Shown: positions 7,450 through 10,838 of the stretch, in pieces
Layout of the letters: every line of letters starts with the position of its first letter
How positions within the stretch are numbered: position 1 is the stretch's first letter
Assembly: GCA_003224665.1 (NCBI GenBank)
Contig: QHZM01000197.1
Location: forward strand, 1-10,838
Length of the DNA: 10,838 nucleotides
Reading direction: 5' to 3'
From: Acidobacteriota bacterium
GTDB taxonomy: Bacteria > Acidobacteriota > Terriglobia > UBA7540
Notes under the pieces: generated by a model
The model's input: only the letters and a program-made list of their open reading frames with translations
Database searches by the model: none
Told to the model about the DNA's origin: nothing
Translations under genes and position numbers: made by a program

Positions 7450-7500
7450 TCGTCGCGGGAGCAAGCGCGCCGGCCAAAGGTCGAGAACGTCCTGCGACGA
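7450..7500. repeat. Two-tier inverted repeat in the divergent intergenic region
   Basis: The outer stem pairs TCGTCGCGGGA (7450-7460) with TCCTGCGACGA (7490-7500), 11 pairs including one G-T. Inside it, CGGCC (7471-7475) can pair with GGTCG (7479-7483) around an AAA loop. It lies between the two divergent promoters, so neither would transcribe it. It could be a protein-binding site or part of an unrecognised small RNA. Confidence 0.3.
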
Positions 7501-7559
7501 ATGGCATGGCACTTCGAGTGACGCGCCTTCCGGCGGCGTCGGACTGGGCGGCGTTCCGG

Positions 7560-7587
7560 TTGATTTTTTCCAACGCAGCGATAGAAT
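7560..7587 (+). promoter_or_regulatory. Sigma-70-like promoter for the zinc-ribbon gene
   Basis: TTGATT (-35, 7560-7565), a 16-bp spacer and TAGAAT (-10, 7582-7587), each hexamer having at least four consensus bases. Transcription would start near 7594, leaving a leader of about 46 bases before the ATG at 7641. The leader carries the SD GAGGGA (7629-7634), six bases before the ATG. Confidence 0.45.
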
Positions 7588-7640
7588 GCGGGAGCCTTCA
7601 AAGAGGACCCGCAGGATGAAGACCCACCGAGGGAATTCCT

Positions 7641-7988
7641 ATGGCCGAGGCCGCGTACCGGCTGGGCGACTTGATTGACGACTACTGCCCCCGATGCCGC
7701 CTGCTGCTTAATCACGCCGTGGCAAGCCTTGTGGAGAACAATGTCGTCAAGGTAATTTGTCAGACTTGCTACTCCGAGCATCCCTACCTTCACGGAAAGG
7801 GTGGAAAGAAGAAACGTCCTTCCCGTCGAGCCACGTTATTCGATCAGGTCTTGTCCAAGGTAAGTCCTTCGGCCGCCCCTGCGGCCGAATCCGCTCAGGA
7901 CTCACCTGACGACCCCAAAAAGAAAAGGCCCTCAGCCGAAGCACGATATATTTCACGTCACAAATCGAAACCGCGTCGCAAGGGCTGA
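7641..7988 (+). CDS. Small basic zinc-ribbon protein, unknown function
   Basis: A 115-residue protein whose N-terminal half is a likely zinc ribbon: CPRC (Cys16/Cys19) and CQTC (Cys40/Cys43), separated by 20 residues with an intervening hydrophobic stretch. HPYLHGKGGKKKRPSRR (47-63) follows, then a short helix-like segment (ATLFDQVLSKV, 64-74), then a low-complexity tail rich in Ala, Pro, Ser, Lys and Arg ending RHKSKPRRKG. The basic tail suggests nucleic-acid or ribosome contact (inference). The start is well supported by SD GAGGGA (7629-7634) six bases upstream, with a promoter before it. It is transcribed divergently from the DUF1385/prfA unit. The second CxxC followed by P-aromatic/L-x-GK faintly recalls ribosomal protein L31, but the N-terminus and tail do not match. 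I do not assign a function. Confidence 0.75.
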   Translation: MAEAAYRLGDLIDDYCPRCRLLLNHAVASLVENNVVKVICQTCYSEHPYLHGKGGKKKRPSRRATLFDQVLSKVSPSAAPAAESAQDSPDDPKKKRPSAEARYISRHKSKPRRKG

Positions 7989-8090
7989 TACCGCCAAAGT
8001 GTGCAGCGGAAATTCATAAAGGAAGTGCGAGCATTCGGCGTGTGAGCTGAGGAATGAACCTGCCAGCGCGAAGCGTGCGTGACCCTCCGG

Positions 8091-8127
8091 AATCCGCCTG
8101 ACTGAATCAGTCAGCCACCGGCGGATT
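8091..8127. terminator. Nested inverted repeat between convergent genes (bidirectional terminator candidate)
   Basis: Outer arms AATCCGCC (8091-8098) and GGCGGATT (8120-8127) are exact reverse complements. Within them, CTGACTGA-A-TCAGTCAG (8098-8114) is a perfect 8-bp palindrome around a single A. The element sits 7 bp beyond the GT21-like gene's stop and about 100 bp beyond the zinc-ribbon gene's stop, where two convergent transcripts would meet. Neither strand has a T-run after the stem, so classical intrinsic termination is not assured. It could instead be a cruciform or a protein site. Confidence 0.45.
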
Positions 8128-8133
8128 GCGGAA

Positions 8134-9351
8134 TCACTGGGAAGCCTCGCCTCTCCGAACCACTCGCACCTGGTCAGGGGAACGCAATTCGTAGAGCGTG
8201 CCTCGCCATTCGATCCGGCGAGCGAATCCCGCGACCACAAAATTGAACACCATGATCCACGGAACAAGGGGCGCCAGTTGCCAGTAGCGAGCCCCAAAAC
8301 GCGCGAGCTCGGTCCCCTCGTCGGCGAATATTTCACGGGCCACGGCGGTGCGAAGTCGGCCCTTGGCTGCGCCGAGCAGGAGAATCGCCGCGAGGAATGC
8401 GACAATGAGCAACGATGCAGGTGGCGAACCGGCAAGTCCGAGGAGAACGAGACCCAGAAGGAAAGTTCCGCAATAGAGCCCACTCGAGGCCAGTCCCAGC
8501 TGCCACAGGTGCGGAGCGTAAACGCGCGTGATGACGATCTGCCGCGTGGACCAGCGGAGGAATTCAACAAAAGTGGTCTCCTCGCATGACGCAAGGAGAC
8601 ACCGGGGCTCGAAGTGGATTTTTTCCCCGGCAGCGCGCACGGCGCGGGTCACACCGTAGTCGTCGCTGAGGCTTCGCGCCCAATGACGTTCGACGATTTC
8701 AAGGCGTTTGAAGTCTTGCGCGCGGATGGCCATCGAGCCGCCCCAGGCAAAGTTGTGATCGTGGTCACCGAGCAGGGTGGCGATCGAAGTGTCCCAGGCC
8801 GCGCGCAGGTGAGAAGCAAAACCCCTCCCCGGCAAATACCACCGGAAACCTGTACTGACCGTCACGCTCGGGTCTTCGAGCGGGGCGACCAGCGAGCGCA
8901 GCCAGTCTCGCTGCGGTCGAGCGTCAATGTCCGCAAAGACCAGGACTTCCGCGCCGGGGCCGGCTGCGGCGACGCCACGGATCAGATTATTGACTTTTTC
9001 GCCGCGATCCTCGGCAAAGCCCGCCACGACCAAGTCGATCTTCGAAGGACCGCCACGCGCCTGGCCCCACTCTCTTATCCGGGCAGCGAGTGCTTCGCAC
9101 GCCGGGTCATTTTCGGAAGCGACTACGAAAATGGTCTGGTACCGCGGGTAGTCCTGGGCGAGGAAGCGCGAAAGGTTGACGTCGAAGTCCGGATCGATTC
9201 CCTTGCAAGGGATAACGACCGCGGCTGGGGGAGCGAAGGTCCCGACCGAGCGGCGGCTCTCCCGGACGCGGCGCAGGAAACGGAGACCCTCCCGGAGCGA
9301 GACCACGCTCTGGATCGCAAGCAACGCCCCGAGAATCAGAAATGCCTTCAC
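8134..9351 (-). CDS. Membrane glycosyltransferase, GT2/GT21 (ceramide-glucosyltransferase-like)
   Basis: Likely moves a sugar from a nucleotide sugar to a membrane lipid acceptor. The 405-residue protein has an N-terminal membrane anchor (about 3-18), then a GT-A catalytic domain starting PPAAVVIPCKGIDPD (41-55). The conserved acidic motifs are visible: ASENDPA (78-84), FADIDARP (139-146, the DxD nucleotide-sugar/metal site), SDDYGVTRAV (229-238), and EFLRW (263-267), a variant of the (Q/R)xxRW motif of the GT21 group in which the first residue is Glu. Three C-terminal membrane spans follow (about 285-308, 311-329, 358-376). The acceptor is not known. Bacterial relatives include glucosylceramide-type and hopanoid-associated enzymes. 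The start is GTG at 9351 with no clear SD. It is divergent from the exopolysaccharide-type genes on its right and probably monocistronic within the window. Confidence 0.85.
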   Translation of the reverse strand: MKAFLILGALLAIQSVVSLREGLRFLRRVRESRRSVGTFAPPAAVVIPCKGIDPDFDVNLSRFLAQDYPRYQTIFVVASENDPACEALAARIREWGQARGGPSKIDLVVAGFAEDRGEKVNNLIRGVAAAGPGAEVLVFADIDARPQRDWLRSLVAPLEDPSVTVSTGFRWYLPGRGFASHLRAAWDTSIATLLGDHDHNFAWGGSMAIRAQDFKRLEIVERHWARSLSDDYGVTRAVRAAGEKIHFEPRCLLASCEETTFVEFLRWSTRQIVITRVYAPHLWQLGLASSGLYCGTFLLGLVLLGLAGSPPASLLIVAFLAAILLLGAAKGRLRTAVAREIFADEGTELARFGARYWQLAPLVPWIMVFNFVVAGFARRIEWRGTLYELRSPDQVRVVRRGEASQ

Positions 9352-9495
9352 TTGTCGCGCTGCACTCCCTCGGCCGGACGGGCCGACTGTTTTCTTTGGA
9401 AGAGCGGGCAGTTTAGCATATCTACTTTGTCGCCCCTGGCCATGCGGGGTTGAATTTTCTCCAACCGGTTACTTGTATTCGACAGGACGCTGCAA

Positions 9496-9864
9496 ATGCT
9501 TGGCCTCGAGATCATCCTCGGCGGTGTCCTTCTCATCTGGTGCGGCCTGGGGCTTTATAGCCTCTGGAGCACGCGGGGGGTTGAGGTGCTTCGTCCTCGA
9601 GCCGTCTCTCTCCCACAGTCGCCAAAGGTTTCGATCATTCTTTCAGCGCGCGATGAAGAAGAAACTCTTCCAGCCGCCCTCGAGTCCCTGCTCGAGCTGG
9701 ACTATCCTGTCTACGAAGTGATCCTTGTGGACGACGATTTAACGGACCGCACGGGCCTCATCGCTGACGAATGGGCCGCGGTGAACTCTTCGTGGAAAAG
9801 CGTTGTCGGAGGCGGCGTGTCCTGGAAAGGACGGCGCTACAAGCCGGGAAGCGCCGGCGAGTAA
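9496..9864 (+). CDS. Truncated family 2 glycosyltransferase (N-terminal remnant, probable pseudogene)
   Basis: A 122-residue ORF that begins like a membrane-anchored GT2 enzyme: a hydrophobic span (about 4-24), then PKVSIILSARDEEETLPAAL (43-62), ALESLLELDYPVYEVILV (61-78) and DDDLTDRTGLIADEWA, the nucleotide-binding loop. The match stops at about residue 95. The remaining 27 residues (VNSSWKSVVGGGVSWKG onward) are unlike the family, and the DxD, acceptor and C-terminal membrane regions are absent. GT2 enzymes of this kind usually exceed 300 residues. None of the three forward frames between 9780 and 10018 resumes the family sequence, so a deletion explains it better than a simple frameshift. 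SD AGGA (9484-9487) is well placed before the ATG. It may still be translated, but catalysis is unlikely. Confidence 0.6.
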   Translation: MLGLEIILGGVLLIWCGLGLYSLWSTRGVEVLRPRAVSLPQSPKVSIILSARDEEETLPAALESLLELDYPVYEVILVDDDLTDRTGLIADEWAAVNSSWKSVVGGGVSWKGRRYKPGSAGE

Positions 9865-10018
9865 CCGAAAAGCAGCGGCCGGCAGGTCGTCGCGCGTGGG
9901 GGGCAGAGAGAGCCGAAGCCGGTGGTCCTTCGCATCCTGACGCGAGGCCGCCCGGCGGCTGGGTTTCTGCTAAGATACCAAAATTGTAAACATCCCCCCG
10001 AAGGCAGGGGAGCTTTCG
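9865..10018 (+). promoter_or_regulatory. Leader region of the sugar-phosphotransferase gene with an SD-masking hairpin
   Basis: This 154-bp gap has no recognisable gene. It becomes AT-rich at about 9968-9992 (GCTAAGATACCAAAATTGTA), which is promoter-like, though no good -35/-10 pair can be named. Just before the next gene, TCCCC (9993-9997) can pair with GGGGA (10007-10011) around a 9-base loop. The right arm overlaps the SD GGGGAG (10007-10012), which stands six bases before the ATG at 10019. Confidence 0.3.
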
Positions 10019-10687
10019 ATGTTTTCGCGGCACAATCGGATGATCGGCGGGGTTTACCTCCTGGCCGACGCCCTGCTCGCGCTCGAAAGTTTCTGGCTCG
10101 CTTATTGGGTGCGCTCCCGAATCGTCACCCCGCGGCCGCTCTATCCACTCTCGAATTACCCATGGATCGTTCCCCTGGCAGTCGGGATTTGGGTGAGTGT
10201 CGGTCTTGCCGCCGGCGTGTATCGCGAGGTCCCTGACCTGCGCCGTGCGCTGGCCGATGCGACTCGAGTCTTCCTGATCGGCACCACCCTCCTCTTCGCA
10301 ATTACTTTCGCCTTCAAGCTGGACTATATCAGCCGCTTGCTGCTCGGCTTCTACGCCGCGCTTGATCTTGGGGCGATGGTCCTGTTTCGGCTGCTCGCGC
10401 CACGGCTAGGCAGGCCGCTCCTGCGCGCCTTGGGCGGGTTCCGGCATTTTCTCCTGGTCGGCGCAACGCCCGAGGCTCTTGAGATCGCGCGCGCCATTGA
10501 AGTGAACGAAAACCTCGGCATGAGACTTTCCGGTTTCGTGGTGCTCGGTCCAGGGTCGCAGACACCCGCGCGGGTGGACCAGCCCGGGCTTCGCCGCAAC
10601 TATCCGGTTTACAGTCTCGCCCAGCTTCCCGAGCTTCTTCGAGAGCACGTGATTGACGAGGTCATGTTCGCCGTCGGTAAGGAGTGA
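10019..10687 (+). CDS. Polyprenyl-phosphate sugar-1-phosphotransferase, N-terminal part ending at an in-frame TGA
   Basis: Resembles the N-terminal half of enzymes that start exopolysaccharide or O-antigen repeat units by placing a sugar phosphate on undecaprenyl phosphate in the inner membrane. The 222 residues include membrane spans at about 10-30, 48-66, 83-100 and 105-127. A Rossmann-like CoA-binding_3-type domain follows, with FRHFLLVGATPEALEIARAI (141-160), NLGMRLSGFVVLG (165-177), LPELLREHVIDEVMFAVGKE (203-222). Here the frame meets TGA (10685-10687), although the family normally runs on without a break, and the same frame does continue with family-like sequence (next entry). The catalytic sugar-transferase domain would lie beyond the window. 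The start is supported by SD GGGGAG (10007-10012). TGA ends seven other genes in this window, so it should act as a stop here too. Confidence 0.8.
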   Translation: MFSRHNRMIGGVYLLADALLALESFWLAYWVRSRIVTPRPLYPLSNYPWIVPLAVGIWVSVGLAAGVYREVPDLRRALADATRVFLIGTTLLFAITFAFKLDYISRLLLGFYAALDLGAMVLFRLLAPRLGRPLLRALGGFRHFLLVGATPEALEIARAIEVNENLGMRLSGFVVLGPGSQTPARVDQPGLRRNYPVYSLAQLPELLREHVIDEVMFAVGKE

Positions 10688-10838
10688 TTGGAGAGACTCG
10701 AGGAGACGTTTCTCCTCTGCGAGGAAGAGGGCGTCAAAACAAGGGTGCTTCTCACCTTCTTTCCTCACCTTATTTCCAAGGTTTACCTGGAACGCCTCCG
10801 CGACATGCCCTTGCTGACATTCTCGACCACTCCGGAAA
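10688..10838 (+). pseudogene. In-frame continuation of the sugar-phosphotransferase after the TGA (partial at the edge)
   Basis: Directly after the TGA, and in the same frame, 50 codons stay open to the window edge. They begin LERLEETFLLCEEEGVKTRV and include FFPHLISKVYLERLRDM and PLLTFSTTPE. This is the well-conserved linker between the Rossmann-like domain and the sugar-transferase domain of this family. Nothing is missing at the junction, so a single base change accounts for the break. A separate restart is doubtful: the TTG at 10688 follows AAGGAG (10679-10684) by only three bases, closer than a normal SD spacing. The catalytic domain would be to the right of the window. Confidence 0.65.
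10697..10723 (+). repeat. Hairpin just downstream of the in-frame TGA
   Basis: GAGGAGA (10700-10706) pairs perfectly with TCTCCTC (10711-10717) around a CGTT loop. Below it, CTC (10697-10699) can pair with GAG (10721-10723) across a three-base bulge (TGC). The apical loop begins 20 bases after the TGA. The stem lies within codons for the conserved EETFLLCEE segment, so codon choice alone could produce it. Confidence 0.4.

Noticed and set aside
7428..7619. Plus-strand ORF of 63 codons in the divergent gap
   Set aside because: There is no SD before its ATG, it contains the inferred promoter and inverted repeat, and the protein has no recognisable pattern.
7616..7678. 20-codon leader ORF (MKTHRGNSYGRG...) overlapping the zinc-ribbon start
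   Set aside because: The upstream AGG is too close to the ATG, and nothing beyond its position suggests translation.
7359..7793. Minus-strand ORF (144 codons) across the divergent gap and the zinc-ribbon gene
   Set aside because: It is antisense to the better supported zinc-ribbon gene with its promoter and SD, and it spans the minus-strand promoter.
8053..8100. 15-codon plus-strand ORF (MNLPARSVRDPPESA)
   Set aside because: It is too short to judge, lacks any motif, and runs into the nested inverted repeat.
9450..9479. TTGAAT-18-TGTATT promoter for the truncated GT2 gene, with AACCGGTT palindrome in the spacer
   Set aside because: The implied transcript start (about 9486) falls on the SD at 9484-9487, and the -10 is weak. 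I do not list it as a promoter.
9947..9959. GCCGCC-C-GGCGGC hairpin before the sugar-phosphotransferase as a terminator
   Set aside because: It is short, with a strained loop and only TGGGTTT after it. In GC-rich DNA such pairs are common by chance.

Overview
This GC-rich, densely coding window looks like chromosomal DNA from an Acidobacteriota-like bacterium. The taxonomy is inferred from protein style (an RF1 with the GPGGQ form of the GGQ loop, long basic tails, the gene mix) and is not proven. Most genes are housekeeping. The less ordinary material is in the gaps between genes and at the right edge.

Left part (1-2446): a complete plus-strand glycogen branching enzyme gene, glgB, preceded by about 200 bp with no convincing gene. 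A TAGAAT hexamer lies seven bases before the glgB ATG and there is no Shine-Dalgarno (SD) sequence, so the transcript may be leaderless.

Middle (2430-7264), all on the minus strand and probably one transcription unit read right to left: a DUF1385/YqhQ-type membrane protein, prfA (release factor 1), prmC (the methyltransferase that modifies the release factor GGQ glutamine), dinB (DNA polymerase IV), and, after a gap, a previously overlooked 40-codon ORF with a strong SD and a lipoprotein-type signal (LSSC). RF1 and its modifying enzyme are natural partners, and DUF1385 next to them is a known conserved association. dinB at the end is less expected. A TTGACA-18-TATTCT promoter with an 8-bp inverted repeat around its -10 region sits upstream of the unit.

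Divergent region (7265-7640): this 376-bp gap holds that minus-strand promoter, a two-tier inverted repeat (7450-7500), and a plus-strand promoter for a small basic zinc-ribbon protein (7641-7988). That protein has two CxxC pairs and a faint resemblance to ribosomal protein L31, whose gene often accompanies DUF1385/prfA/prmC in other bacteria.

Right part (8091-10838), envelope glycan genes: a minus-strand GT21-like membrane glycosyltransferase ends beside a nested inverted repeat that separates it from the zinc-ribbon gene. Divergent from it are a family 2 glycosyltransferase that stops after its N-terminal quarter, and a polyprenyl-phosphate sugar phosphotransferase gene interrupted by an in-frame TGA. 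After that TGA the same frame continues with well-preserved family sequence to the window edge. The two adjacent lesions suggest decay of an exopolysaccharide locus, or base-calling/assembly error. Recoding of the TGA is a less likely alternative.

No tRNA, rRNA, CRISPR array, insertion sequence or complete mobile element was seen.
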